64,000 nucleotides of DNA from NCBI RefSeq assembly GCF_916858655.1, contig NZ_CAKASL010000001.1, forward strand, positions 806,001 through 870,000. Reading direction: 5' to 3'. The position numbers and the translations under genes were made by a program. This DNA is from Aeromicrobium sp. Leaf350 (lineage in GTDB: Bacteria > Actinomycetota > Actinomycetes > Propionibacteriales > Nocardioidaceae). Numbering within the stretch: position 1 is the first letter of the stretch; every line of letters starts with the position of its first letter. The notes under the pieces are model-generated. The model did no database searches. It saw only the letters and a list, made by a program, of their open reading frames with translations, and was not told where the DNA came from. This document shows, one piece after another, positions 34,381 through 42,897 of the stretch.

Positions 34381-35562
34381 TCAGCCGACCTCGCGGTCGA
34401 TCCAGACCTGCGGGAAGCCCGGGAGGTCCTCGCCGCCGAACTTCGCGTAGTGGCCGTCCGGCAGGCCCTCGTTGGCCGCCAGGTACTCGGCGCGCTCGTC
34501 CTCGGTGATGGGGGTCTGCGGCAGCACCCACTCGGCCGGGACGGGCTGGCCCGCGAAGATCATCTGCACCGCCAGCAGCGGGGTGCGCCACTGGAAGTTC
34601 GAGTAGACGGGCGCGAGTCCGGTCAGGCCGGTGTCCTCCCACTTGCGCAGGAAGCTCATCTCGTCCTCACCGGTCATGACCGGGTAGTCGACGCCGGCGT
34701 CCTCGAAGGCCTCGATGGCCGCGACGGCGCCGTCACCGGCGTCCATCCACACGCCGTCGACGTCACCCTGGACCAGCGCGTCGGAGATGATCTTCTTGAT
34801 CTCGGTCGGGTCGGCACCCGTGAAGTGGTCCTCGTGCTCGATGCCGTTCTCGTCGAGGATCTTCTCGGCGGCGGCCCAGCGGGTCTCCAGCACGTCGACG
34901 CCGGGCAGGATGCGCAGCGCGATGACCTTGTCGCCCTCCTCCAGGTTGTCGACGAGGAACTCGGCGGTGTCGATGCCCCAGGCGTAGCCACCGATCGGGT
35001 GGATGAACGTCGTGGCGCAGTCGGTCTCGACGCCGCGGTCGAACACGACGACGGGCTTGCCGGTCTCGCACGCGCGCTCGACGGCCGGCGTGATGGCGGC
35101 CGTGGAGTTCGGCGAGATGATGAACGCGTCGCAGTTGCCCTCGGAGATGAAGTAGTCGATGTCGGCGATCTGCGTGTTGTCGTCGTCCTGCGCGTCGCGG
35201 GTCTCCATCTCGGAGATCGCCCCCTGGCCCACGAGCACCTCGAGCTGCTGCTGCATCGTCAGGAAGCCGGTCTGGCGCCACGGGTTGCTGACCGAGGCGT
35301 TGGCGAAGCAGACCTTCTTGGCGCCGGGCGAGGCGAACGCCGCGGTGTCGGTCATCTCGCCGTCGATGTACTGCAGCCACGGCGTGGCCGGGTCACCCTC
35401 GAACGTCGCGTCGCGCTGCGCGTTCTGCTCGTCGAAGTCGGCCTGGACGTACCACTGGTCGCTGTCGTCGGACGAGCTGTCGTCCGAGTCGCTGCCGCAG
35501 GCTGCGAGGAGGGTCAGGGCCGCGGCTGCGGCGAAGATCCTCCGGGTCGCGTGTCGCTTCAT
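34381..35562 (-). CDS. Sugar ABC transporter substrate-binding lipoprotein
   Basis: 393 residues from ATG 35562. A lipoprotein signal ends LTLLAAC (Cys22), followed by an acidic Asp/Ser linker (GSDSDDSSSDDS). The rest is a periplasmic-binding fold of the ribose/galactose type (CFANASVSNPWRQTGFLTMQQQLE; DAFIISPNSTAAITPAVERACETGKPVVVFDRGV; DGVWMDAGDGAVAAIEAFEDAG). It delivers the sugar to the two permeases and the ATPase encoded upstream. Confidence 0.92.
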   Translation of the reverse strand: MKRHATRRIFAAAAALTLLAACGSDSDDSSSDDSDQWYVQADFDEQNAQRDATFEGDPATPWLQYIDGEMTDTAAFASPGAKKVCFANASVSNPWRQTGFLTMQQQLEVLVGQGAISEMETRDAQDDDNTQIADIDYFISEGNCDAFIISPNSTAAITPAVERACETGKPVVVFDRGVETDCATTFIHPIGGYAWGIDTAEFLVDNLEEGDKVIALRILPGVDVLETRWAAAEKILDENGIEHEDHFTGADPTEIKKIISDALVQGDVDGVWMDAGDGAVAAIEAFEDAGVDYPVMTGEDEMSFLRKWEDTGLTGLAPVYSNFQWRTPLLAVQMIFAGQPVPAEWVLPQTPITEDERAEYLAANEGLPDGHYAKFGGEDLPGFPQVWIDREVG

Positions 35563-36698
35563 CGGTGTTCTCCTTGGTGAGTGCCCGGGGTGGGCGGGGT
35601 GGGGGTTGCGGAGTCGGTGGTGGGGTCGTTGATGGGGTCGTTGATGGGGTCGGGCTCGGTGGTCGGTGGTGGGGCGCCACCGCGTCGGCCGACCTGCCAC
35701 ACCCGGGCGGAGGCCGCGACGGCGACGATGATGATGAGTCCCTGCACCGAGTCGCGCCACGTCGACGGCACGTGCAGCACGGTGAGCAGGACGAAGAGCA
35801 GCTCGAGCGCGTAGGCCCCGGCGGCGGCCGACAGGACCCAGCCGCGACCGCCTCCCAGCACCACGCCGCCCACGACGACCGCCGTGATGGCCGAGAACTC
35901 GTAGCCCTGGCCGACGGCGCGACCGCCCGCGTAGCCGACCAGGATGATGCCGGCGACCGTGGCGGACAGCGACGAGATCATGAACGCGCGGGTCTTGACC
36001 CACCAGACCGAGGTGCCGCCGAGTCGCGCGGCGTCCGGGTTGTCGCCCGTCGCCACGAGGGAGCGGCCGAAGGGTCGGCGCATCGAGAAGGCGGCGAGCG
36101 TCGCCAGCACCACGACGATGATCAGCGGGTAGGGGATCACCTCGACGACCGGCACGTCCTGGATCCCGCCGCGACCGATCTCGCGGAACTCGTCGACCGG
36201 GTTGCCGGCGGGCGCCACGCCCGCCCGGTACCGGAGGAACCCGAACAGGGCCAGCATCGTGCCGAGCGTGACGATGAAGCTCGGCACGCGCAGCAGGGTC
36301 GTGACGAGTCCGTTCACCAGACCGATGAGCGCACCGACGACCAGCATCAGCACCAGGACCGGCACGACCTGGCTGGAGTCGTCGCCCGCCATGTTGCCGG
36401 CGATGACCACCTGGGTCGTGACGACGGCCCCCATCGACAGGTCGAACTCGCCCGAGACGATCACGTAGTACTGCCCCATCGCGGCGATCGCGATCGGAGC
36501 GGTGCGGCCCGCGAAGCGGATCAGGGCACCGGGCTCGCCGAAGTTCGGGTTGCTGATGATGATCGAGACCAGCAGGACCAGCACGAGGACGTAGACCGCG
36601 CCGCCGGGCGTGGCCGCGCCGGCAGCGAGGCGGGCCCCGAACGAGCGCGAGTGCGCGGGCAGCCCCGGCCGCTCGTCGGGGCGGGTCGTCGTCGTCAT
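35559..36698 (-). CDS. Sugar ABC permease with an unusual Pro/Asp/Thr-rich tail
   Basis: 379 residues of the RbsC/BPD_transp_2 family: AMGQYYVIVSGEFDLSMGAVV, IGLVNGLVTTLLRVPSFIVTLGTM, and AVVVGGVVLGGGRGWVLS. About 35 residues after the last helix are rich in Pro, Thr and Asp (PINDPINDP), encoded by 12-bp tandem repeats; most relatives end shortly after the last helix. It overlaps the binding-protein gene by 4 bp. Confidence 0.9.
   Translation of the reverse strand: MTTTTRPDERPGLPAHSRSFGARLAAGAATPGGAVYVLVLVLLVSIIISNPNFGEPGALIRFAGRTAPIAIAAMGQYYVIVSGEFDLSMGAVVTTQVVIAGNMAGDDSSQVVPVLVLMLVVGALIGLVNGLVTTLLRVPSFIVTLGTMLALFGFLRYRAGVAPAGNPVDEFREIGRGGIQDVPVVEVIPYPLIIVVVLATLAAFSMRRPFGRSLVATGDNPDAARLGGTSVWWVKTRAFMISSLSATVAGIILVGYAGGRAVGQGYEFSAITAVVVGGVVLGGGRGWVLSAAAGAYALELLFVLLTVLHVPSTWRDSVQGLIIIVAVAASARVWQVGRRGGAPPPTTEPDPINDPINDPTTDSATPTPPTPGTHQGEHR
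35622..35645. repeat. Two 12-bp tandem repeats (GGGGTCGTTGAT)
   Basis: Two perfect copies plus a partial third. They encode the PINDPINDP part of the permease tail and could change in copy number. Confidence 0.7.
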
Positions 36699-37726
36699 CG
36701 GACCTCCTGGGCCGGCGGTGGCGTCGATCCGGCGGGCGCCGGCGGGACGGATCGGTCGAAGCGGGCGGGTCGCACCTGGAGGTTGCGACGGGCGTAGACC
36801 GCGACCGCGGCGATGATGATGACGCCGCGCACGACGTCCTTCAGGAACGGGTTGACCTCGAGGGCGCCCATCGTGTTGTCCATGACGGCGAAGATCGCGA
36901 CGCCGCCGAGCGTGCCGACGATGCCGCCACGCCCACCGGCGAGCAGGGTGCCGCCGAGCACGACCGCGGCGATCGACAGGAGGTCGTAACCGCCCTGCGA
37001 GCCGATCGTCGGGCTGCCGACGCTGAGCCGCGAGAGCAGCAGGAGGCCCGCCACGCCGGCCAGCACCGAGCAGAGGACGTGGGCCACGACCACGGGCGGC
37101 GACGTCCGCAGGCCGGACAGGCGCGCGACCTCGGGGCTGCCGCCGACCGCGTACATGTGGTGACCGATGCGCGTGCGGCTCAGCATCAGGAAGGCGAGGG
37201 CGGCGAGCGCGAGCATGATCAGGACGCTGACCGGGACGGGACCGATCTTGGCCTCGTCCACGGCGCGGAACGCCTTCGGAGCCGATCCGCTCGACCCCTG
37301 GTAGTTGGTGCCGATGTAGCCGCTGACGACCAGACCGACGCCGAGGGTCGCGATGAAGCCGTGCACGTGCAGCTGGCTGACGACGAGGCCGTTGGCGAGG
37401 CCGATCGCCGCGGCGACCGCGAGGGTCAGCAGCACCGCGGGGACGATGTTGCCGGACTCCCCGGCCATCGTGGTGCCGCCGATGATGCTGGCCAGGCTCA
37501 CGACGTAGGGAACCGAGAGGTCGAGACTGCCGACGAGGATCACGAGCGTCTGCCCGATCGCGATGAGCCCGAGGATGCTCGTGGCGGTCAGGATCGCCGA
37601 GATGTTGCCGCTGCTGAAGAAGTTGCGGCCGACCGTGGCCGTGAGCACTGCGCCGACCACGGTCGTGGCCAGCAGGACCAGGTAGACGATCGCGGTCGAG
37701 GACAGACCCGCGCTGCGCCCCCTCAC
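36695..37726 (-). CDS. Sugar ABC permease
   Basis: 343 residues from GTG 37726 (VRGRSAGLSSTAIVYLVLL). RbsC-like motifs: IAIGQTLVILVGSLDLSVPYVVSLAS, IGLANGLVVSQLHVHGFIATLGVGLV, and LSIAAVVLGGTLLAGGRGG. Together with the permease at 35559 it would make a heterodimeric channel. It overlaps both neighbours by 4 bp (GTGA and ATGA). The frame is open far upstream through the ATPase gene, but that is a shadow. Confidence 0.9.
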   Translation of the reverse strand: MRGRSAGLSSTAIVYLVLLATTVVGAVLTATVGRNFFSSGNISAILTATSILGLIAIGQTLVILVGSLDLSVPYVVSLASIIGGTTMAGESGNIVPAVLLTLAVAAAIGLANGLVVSQLHVHGFIATLGVGLVVSGYIGTNYQGSSGSAPKAFRAVDEAKIGPVPVSVLIMLALAALAFLMLSRTRIGHHMYAVGGSPEVARLSGLRTSPPVVVAHVLCSVLAGVAGLLLLSRLSVGSPTIGSQGGYDLLSIAAVVLGGTLLAGGRGGIVGTLGGVAIFAVMDNTMGALEVNPFLKDVVRGVIIIAAVAVYARRNLQVRPARFDRSVPPAPAGSTPPPAQEVR

Positions 37727-39255
37727 GCGACGGCTCCCCGGACGGCGCCGGTCGCGAGCTGCAGCACGTCCTCCTCGGACGAGCCCGCCGGCAGCTCGCC
37801 GGCCACCCGTCCGTCCCGCAGCACGACGATCCGGTCGCTCATCCCGATGACCTCGGGCAGCTCGCTGCTCACCATGAGCACCGCGAAGCCGTCGGCGGCG
37901 AGCTGCCGCACCAGGTCGTAGATCGCGACCTTCGCGCCGACGTCGACGCCTCGGGTGGGCTCGTCCAGCAGCACGACCCGCGGCTCGGTGGCGAGCCAGC
38001 GCGCGAGGACGACCTTCTGCTGGTTGCCACCGGAGAGGAACTGGACCTCCTGGTCGAGCCCGCGAGCGCTGACGCGCAGGGACGACAGCACGCCGGGCAC
38101 CGCACGGCGCGCCTGCCCGGTGCGACCCGGCACGACGCCGCGGACGACCGACAGCGCGTTGTCGAGGATCGACTGGCGCAGCGCCAGGCCGGTGGCCTTG
38201 CGGTCCTCGGTCACGAGGGCGAGCCCGGCCCGCACGGCCCGCCGCGGCGAGCGGAGCCGCAGCTCGCGCCCGTCGAGACGGACCGTGCCCCGGCTGAACG
38301 GACGGACGCCGAAGACGCCCTCCAGGAGCTCGGTGCGACCCGATCCCTGGAGTCCCGAGACGCCGACGACCTCGCCGGCGTGCACCGTGAGGGTCACGCC
38401 GTCGACGTCGCCGTGGCCGACGTCCTCCAGCTCCAGCCGGGGCTCCCCCACCACGGTGCCCGGAAGCGGGTCGGGGAAGTAGGTGACGAGCGAGCGGCCC
38501 ACCATGAGCCGCACGAGCTCGGCCTCGTCGAGCTCGGCCGCGGCCCGGGTCGTGACGTGCTGGCCGTCCTTGAGGACCGTGATGGTCGTGCAGAGGTCGA
38601 AGATCTCCTTCAACCGGTGCGAGACGTACAGGATCGCGACGCCGCGGGCCGTGAGACGGCCGATGATCGCGTAGAGCAGCTCGACCTCGTGGTCGGCGAG
38701 GGCCGCGGTGGGCTCGTCCATCGAGATGATGCGGGCGTCCTGGCTGACGGCCTTCGCGATCTCGACGATCTGCTGCTCGGCGACCGAGAGCGTGCGGACC
38801 GGTCGCCCGGCCTCCAGGTGCGAGACGCCGAGTCCCTCCAGCAGCTCCTGGGCGTCGCGCCGCATGGCGGCGGTGTCGACCATGCCCCGGCGGACCGGCT
38901 CGCGGCCGAGGAACACGTTCTCGGCGATCGTGCGATCGGGCAGCAGGTTGAACTCCTGGAACACCGTCGAGATGCCCGCCTGCTGGGCCTGCACCGGGTG
39001 CCCGAAGCGGACGTCGGTGCCGTCGAGGCTGATGGTGCCCGCGTCCGGCTGGTGCACCCCCGCGAGCAGCTTCATGAGCGTGGACTTGCCCGCGCCGTTC
39101 TCGCCGACGAGCCCGTGCACCTGACCGGCGACGAGCGTGAGCCCGGCGTCGGCCAGCACGGTCGTCCCGAGAAAGCTCTTGGTCAGCCCGGAGGCGACCA
39201 GCACGGGCTGCGGCGCCACGGGCTCGGAGGGGGCGGGTGAAGGTGTCTCGGCCAC
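37723..39255 (-). CDS. Sugar ABC transporter ATPase (two ABC domains)
   Basis: 510 residues, RbsA/MglA-like. First domain: Walker A GENGAGKST, signature LSVAEQQIVEIAKAV, Walker B IISMDEPTAAL. Second domain: the degenerate Walker A GLQGSGRTELLEGVFG, signature SGGNQQKVVLARWL, Walker B VVLLDEPTRGVD. First gene of the seven-gene sugar operon, starting at GTG 39255, divergent from the ROK regulator. Confidence 0.94.
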   Translation of the reverse strand: MAETPSPAPSEPVAPQPVLVASGLTKSFLGTTVLADAGLTLVAGQVHGLVGENGAGKSTLMKLLAGVHQPDAGTISLDGTDVRFGHPVQAQQAGISTVFQEFNLLPDRTIAENVFLGREPVRRGMVDTAAMRRDAQELLEGLGVSHLEAGRPVRTLSVAEQQIVEIAKAVSQDARIISMDEPTAALADHEVELLYAIIGRLTARGVAILYVSHRLKEIFDLCTTITVLKDGQHVTTRAAAELDEAELVRLMVGRSLVTYFPDPLPGTVVGEPRLELEDVGHGDVDGVTLTVHAGEVVGVSGLQGSGRTELLEGVFGVRPFSRGTVRLDGRELRLRSPRRAVRAGLALVTEDRKATGLALRQSILDNALSVVRGVVPGRTGQARRAVPGVLSSLRVSARGLDQEVQFLSGGNQQKVVLARWLATEPRVVLLDEPTRGVDVGAKVAIYDLVRQLAADGFAVLMVSSELPEVIGMSDRIVVLRDGRVAGELPAGSSEEDVLQLATGAVRGAVA

Positions 39256-39280
39256 GCCAGCACTGTGACACGGCTCACTG

Positions 39281-39304
39281 CTTTTGTCGAGCGACTCTCA
39301 AAAG
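39281..39304. promoter_or_regulatory. Candidate ROK operator
   Basis: Inverted arms CTTTTG and CAAAAG, 12 bp apart, in the 93-bp divergent gap between the ATPase and ROK genes. AT-rich arms of this kind are typical of XylR/NagC-type sites. Confidence 0.6.
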
Positions 39305-39348
39305 TCGATTGCTAGGCAAGCGAAAGAAGATCGTGGTTCACTCGAACC

Positions 39349-40506
39349 GTGCGAACCGGTGACCTCTTCGAGCTGCTGAAGGACGGGCGGCCCTGGACCC
39401 GGGCGGAGCTCGCCGAGACGACGGGCCTGGCCCGGTCGACGGTGGCCGCCCGGATCGACGTCCTGATGCGCCTGGGTCTCGTGGCGCCGTTCGGCGACGC
39501 CCGGTCCACCGGGGGCCGTCCCCCCGCCCTGTTCGCCCTGAACCCCGCCGCCAAGGTCGTCGTGGGCGTCGACGTCGGCGCGACGCACGTGCGCGCCGTC
39601 CTGGCCGACCTCACCGGCACGATCCTGGGCGAGGAGGCCACCGACCTCCCGGTCGCCGACGGGCCCGAGGCCGTGCTCGGCTGGATCGTCGGCGCCGCGG
39701 CACGACTCACCGCCACCGCACCCCAGGCCCAGCTCGCCGCGGTGGGCATCGGCCTGCCCGGTCCGGTCGAGCACTCCACGGGGCGGCCCATCAGCCCGCC
39801 GATCATGCCGGGCTGGGACCGGTACGACGTCGTCGAGCACGTCAGGCGCAGCACCGGCGTCCCCGTGCTGGTCGACAACGACGTCAACATCATGGCGCTC
39901 GGCGAGCGGCGGGCCCACCTGTCCGACGTCGACGACCTCGTGCTCATCAAGGTCGCCACCGGCATCGGTGCCGGCATCGTCTCCGGCGGCCGCTTGCAGC
40001 GCGGCGCCCAGGGAACGGCCGGCGACCTGGGGCACGTGCGCGTGGCCCGTGCGGGTGACGTCGTGTGTCGGTGCGGCAACACCGGATGTCTCGAGGCCCT
40101 CGCGGCGGGCCCCGCGCTCGCCGAGGCGCTGCGGGCGCGCGGCGTCCAGGCGCGGTCGGGCCAGGACGTCGTCGACCTCGTGCGCGCCGGCGACGCCGCG
40201 GCGATCGCCGTGGTGCGGGACGCGGGCCGCGACATCGGCGAGGTCGTGGCCACGATGGTCAACCTCGTCAACCCGTCCGTGGTGGTGATCGGCGGCCAGC
40301 TGGCCGGCGCGGGCGAGCACCTCCTGGCCGGCATCCGCGAGGTCGTCTACCTCCGCTCACTGCCTCTGGCGACGGCGCAGCTCCGCATCGAGTCGTCGCG
40401 GGCGGGCACCGAGGCCGGCGTGCTGGGCGCCGTGGCCCTGGCGGTCGACCACGTGCTCTCGCCCAGCGCGGTCGAGGCTGCGAGCCTCGCGCTGCTGGAG
40501 GCCTGA
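39349..40506 (+). CDS. ROK-family repressor of the sugar operon
   Basis: 385 residues: an N-terminal winged helix (WTRAELAETTGLARSTVAARIDVLMRLGLV) and a ROK sugar-kinase-like domain (VVGVDVGATHVRAVLADLTG; LVDNDVNIMALGE; the zinc-binding motif CRCGNTGCLEALA). It probably releases the divergent ABC/catabolic operon when the sugar or a product binds. GTG 39349 (VRTGDLFELL) is used. Confidence 0.9.
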   Translation: MRTGDLFELLKDGRPWTRAELAETTGLARSTVAARIDVLMRLGLVAPFGDARSTGGRPPALFALNPAAKVVVGVDVGATHVRAVLADLTGTILGEEATDLPVADGPEAVLGWIVGAAARLTATAPQAQLAAVGIGLPGPVEHSTGRPISPPIMPGWDRYDVVEHVRRSTGVPVLVDNDVNIMALGERRAHLSDVDDLVLIKVATGIGAGIVSGGRLQRGAQGTAGDLGHVRVARAGDVVCRCGNTGCLEALAAGPALAEALRARGVQARSGQDVVDLVRAGDAAAIAVVRDAGRDIGEVVATMVNLVNPSVVVIGGQLAGAGEHLLAGIREVVYLRSLPLATAQLRIESSRAGTEAGVLGAVALAVDHVLSPSAVEAASLALLEA

Positions 40507-40509
40507 GCC

Positions 40510-40938
40510 TCAGGCGGCCGAGGCCAGCACGGCCTCGACCTGCTCGCGGCGCGGGAGACCCGAGGCGCGACCCACGACGGCTCCGGCCGGGTCGACGACC
40601 AGCACCGTGGGCGTGCGCAGGATGTTCAGCCGGCGGACCAGCTCGAGGTTCGACTCCGCGTCGACCTCGACGTGGGCGACGCCCTCCCGCCCGCGGACGA
40701 CGTCGGTGAGCAGGACCCGCGTCGCGCGGCACGGGCTGCAGAACGAGCTCGAGAACTGCACCAGGGTGAGTCGCTCACCGAGCTCTCCGCCGATCTCGGC
40801 CGCCGTGACGACATCCGAGGCCGTGGCGGCCTGCCCCGGCGGCGCCTGGCTGCGGAAGCGGCCGTCGACGCGGCGCTTGAGCACGGCGATGACGGCCGTG
40901 GCCACCAAGGCCGCGAGCAGCACCCACACGCCGATCAT
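40510..40938 (-). CDS. Membrane-anchored thioredoxin-like protein (ThiX-like)
   Basis: 142 residues: an N-terminal membrane helix (WVLLAALVATAVIAVL) and a thioredoxin fold with active site FCSPCR and the cis-Pro loop LRTPTVLVVD. Position next to glnR and mshD corresponds, from memory, to ThiX (Rv0816c) of M. tuberculosis. A disulfide-exchange role is likely. It lies 3 bp from the end of the ROK gene. Confidence 0.85.
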   Translation of the reverse strand: MIGVWVLLAALVATAVIAVLKRRVDGRFRSQAPPGQAATASDVVTAAEIGGELGERLTLVQFSSSFCSPCRATRVLLTDVVRGREGVAHVEVDAESNLELVRRLNILRTPTVLVVDPAGAVVGRASGLPRREQVEAVLASAA

Positions 40939-40979
40939 GGAACCAGCCTACGTCGCCGACCCCGACGCGCACGGTCGTC

Positions 40980-41909
40980 TCAGGCTCCGACGCCGAGCTG
41001 ACCGATGAGGTGCACGAGGGGCGCGGCGAGCGCGACCGACATGGCCCCGGGGAAGCCCCAGCCCGAGGACGCGTGCCGGCGCCCCTCGCCCCAGGCCCGC
41101 CCGACGACCTGGCCGAGCACGGCGCCGATCGAGACCTGCGCGCCCATCAGCAGGCCGAAGACCCAGGTGAACGTGAAGAAGCCGCCCCACAGCTGGGCCA
41201 CCAGCGCACAGGCGACGGCGCTGCCCGCCATCGCGATCGACGCCACGAGGTAGCGGTCGCCGGGCAGGCTCCACAGCAGCACGCCGACGGCGACCCCGAC
41301 CGCGCCGAGCACGACCGACTCCTCCCCCAGCGGGTTCCGGGCCGCCGTGATCCACCCGACCGTGAGGGCCGCCAGCAGGCTCGCGGTCGCCGCGTGGGCG
41401 GCAGTGACGACGAGCTCGCGCCGCCCGTCGCGGCGGAACATCTGCGAGAGCAGCGCCACGACGAGACCGGCCGCGGTGGCCGGGACGATCGCGACGAGCG
41501 AGCCCGGCACGACCTCGGCGATGTCGCCCGCGGTGGTGCCGTCGGCACCCACGAGCGAGCGGGGCCACAGGGTCAGCACCGTCGCGACGAGGGAGGCGGT
41601 CATGATCGCCGCGACCTTGGGCGCCCGGACCGTGCGGCCTCGGGCGTCGGCGGGGTGCGGACCGACGGCGATCTGCGCCTGCACCAGCAGCACCGTCGCG
41701 GCGACCAGCACCGGATCGGCCTGGACCGCGGCGGCGATCACGGCGACGAGCGCGACCGTCCACAGCGCGGGGGTCAGTCGCGAGGGGGCACGACGGGCGG
41801 GGGCGCGGCGAGGAGGTCGGGGCGGGTTCGCGGGCTCGCCACCGGCATCCGCCGGGGAGGCTGCGTGGCCCTGGGAGGGCGAGCCTCGATGGGCGCTGCG
41901 CGACACCAC
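40980..41909 (-). CDS. Multi-span membrane protein next to glnR (Rv0817c-like position)
   Basis: 309 residues from GTG 41909. After a basic Pro/Arg-rich N-terminus of about 45 residues there are eight or nine helices, with ADPVLVAATVLLVQAQIAVGPHPADARGR near the front and WGEGRRHASSGWGFPGAMSVALAAPL near the end. The function is unknown. Its position between a thioredoxin-like gene and glnR is conserved in actinobacteria as I recall. Confidence 0.75.
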   Translation of the reverse strand: MVSRSAHRGSPSQGHAASPADAGGEPANPPRPPRRAPARRAPSRLTPALWTVALVAVIAAAVQADPVLVAATVLLVQAQIAVGPHPADARGRTVRAPKVAAIMTASLVATVLTLWPRSLVGADGTTAGDIAEVVPGSLVAIVPATAAGLVVALLSQMFRRDGRRELVVTAAHAATASLLAALTVGWITAARNPLGEESVVLGAVGVAVGVLLWSLPGDRYLVASIAMAGSAVACALVAQLWGGFFTFTWVFGLLMGAQVSIGAVLGQVVGRAWGEGRRHASSGWGFPGAMSVALAAPLVHLIGQLGVGA

Positions 41910-42161
41910 CGCATGATGTCATCCGGCTCCACCCCGCGCTGCGGGACACGCGTGCGGGAGGTCCGCGTGTCCGTCCCGTGTCGTGTCCGCGGACGCGACA
42001 TCTGCCGGAGTGATGCCTGTCACCTGTTCGACATGCCCTGGAGATTGACCCGACACGTGCGTTAGAGTTGAAATCGCAATGAGGCCCGGCGAGTTCGCCG
42101 CGGCCTCGTCCTGTATCCGGGGTCCCTCGCACCAGGGGGGTCCATCCATCCGGAGGTGCCC

Positions 42162-42872
42162 GTGTCCCACCTGCTCCTGCTCACCAAGAGCCCGCAGTCG
42201 TCGGTGGAGGTGCTCCCGGCCCTGGCGCTGCTGCCGCACCACGTGCGCATCCTCCCGGCGGAGGCCAGCGCCCTGCTCGACGCCCCGTCCTGCGACGCCG
42301 TGCTGGTCGATGGACGCCACGACCTCGCCCAGGTGCGCAGCCTGACCCGCGTCATCCGCACGACCGGCATCGAGGTGCCGCTCCTGGTCGTCCTGACCGA
42401 GGGCGGCCTCGCGGTCGCCGCTGCCGACTGGGGCATGGACGACGTCATCCTGACCACCGCCGGTCCCGCCGAGCTCGAGGCGCGCCTGCGTCTGGGCATC
42501 GGCCGCATCGCCGCCGCCTCGAACGGCGCCGGCGAGAGCCACGTCATCTCCACGAGCGGCCTGGTCGTCGACGACGCCACCTACACCGCGAAGCTCGAGG
42601 GTCGCTCGCTCGACCTGACCTTCAAGGAGTTCGAGCTCATCAAGTTCCTGGCGCAGCACCCCGGCCGGGTCTTCACCCGCCAGCAGCTGCTGCAGGAGGT
42701 CTGGGGCTACGATTACTTCGGCGGCACCCGCACCGTCGACGTCCACGTCCGCCGCCTGCGCGCCAAGCTCGGCCCGGAGCACGAGACGCTGATCGGCACC
42801 GTGCGCAACGTCGGCTACCGGTTCGTCTCGACCAAGGCCGACAGCCGCGAGACCGCCGACGCGAACGCCTGA
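42162..42872 (+). CDS. glnR: GlnR-type orphan response regulator
   Basis: 236 residues from GTG 42162 after CCGGAGGTGCCC. The N-terminal receiver-like domain ([39 protein letters not shown]) and the OmpR-type winged helix ([53 protein letters not shown]) match GlnR, the main nitrogen regulator of actinobacteria. GlnR works without a partner kinase, and none is nearby. The 252-bp gap before it (41910-42161) holds only its promoter region, with TAGAGT near 42064. Confidence 0.92.
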   Translation: MSHLLLLTKSPQSSVEVLPALALLPHHVRILPAEASALLDAPSCDAVLVDGRHDLAQVRSLTRVIRTTGIEVPLLVVLTEGGLAVAAADWGMDDVILTTAGPAELEARLRLGIGRIAAASNGAGESHVISTSGLVVDDATYTAKLEGRSLDLTFKEFELIKFLAQHPGRVFTRQQLLQEVWGYDYFGGTRTVDVHVRRLRAKLGPEHETLIGTVRNVGYRFVSTKADSRETADANA

Positions 42873-42885
42873 CGGCGGAGCCTGA

Positions 42886-42891
42886 CAGACT
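42886..42891 (+). promoter_or_regulatory. -10 element (CAGACT) of a leaderless gene
   Basis: CAGACT ends 6 nt before GTG 42898, giving the carboxyltransferase its own promoter between glnR and itself. Confidence 0.45.
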
Positions 42892-42897
42892 CAGGCC

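Noticed and set aside
36695-39271. Apparent fusion of permease with a long N-terminal extension
   Set aside because: The extension is a shadow of the ABC ATPase. GTG 37726 overlapping the ATPase stop is the real start.
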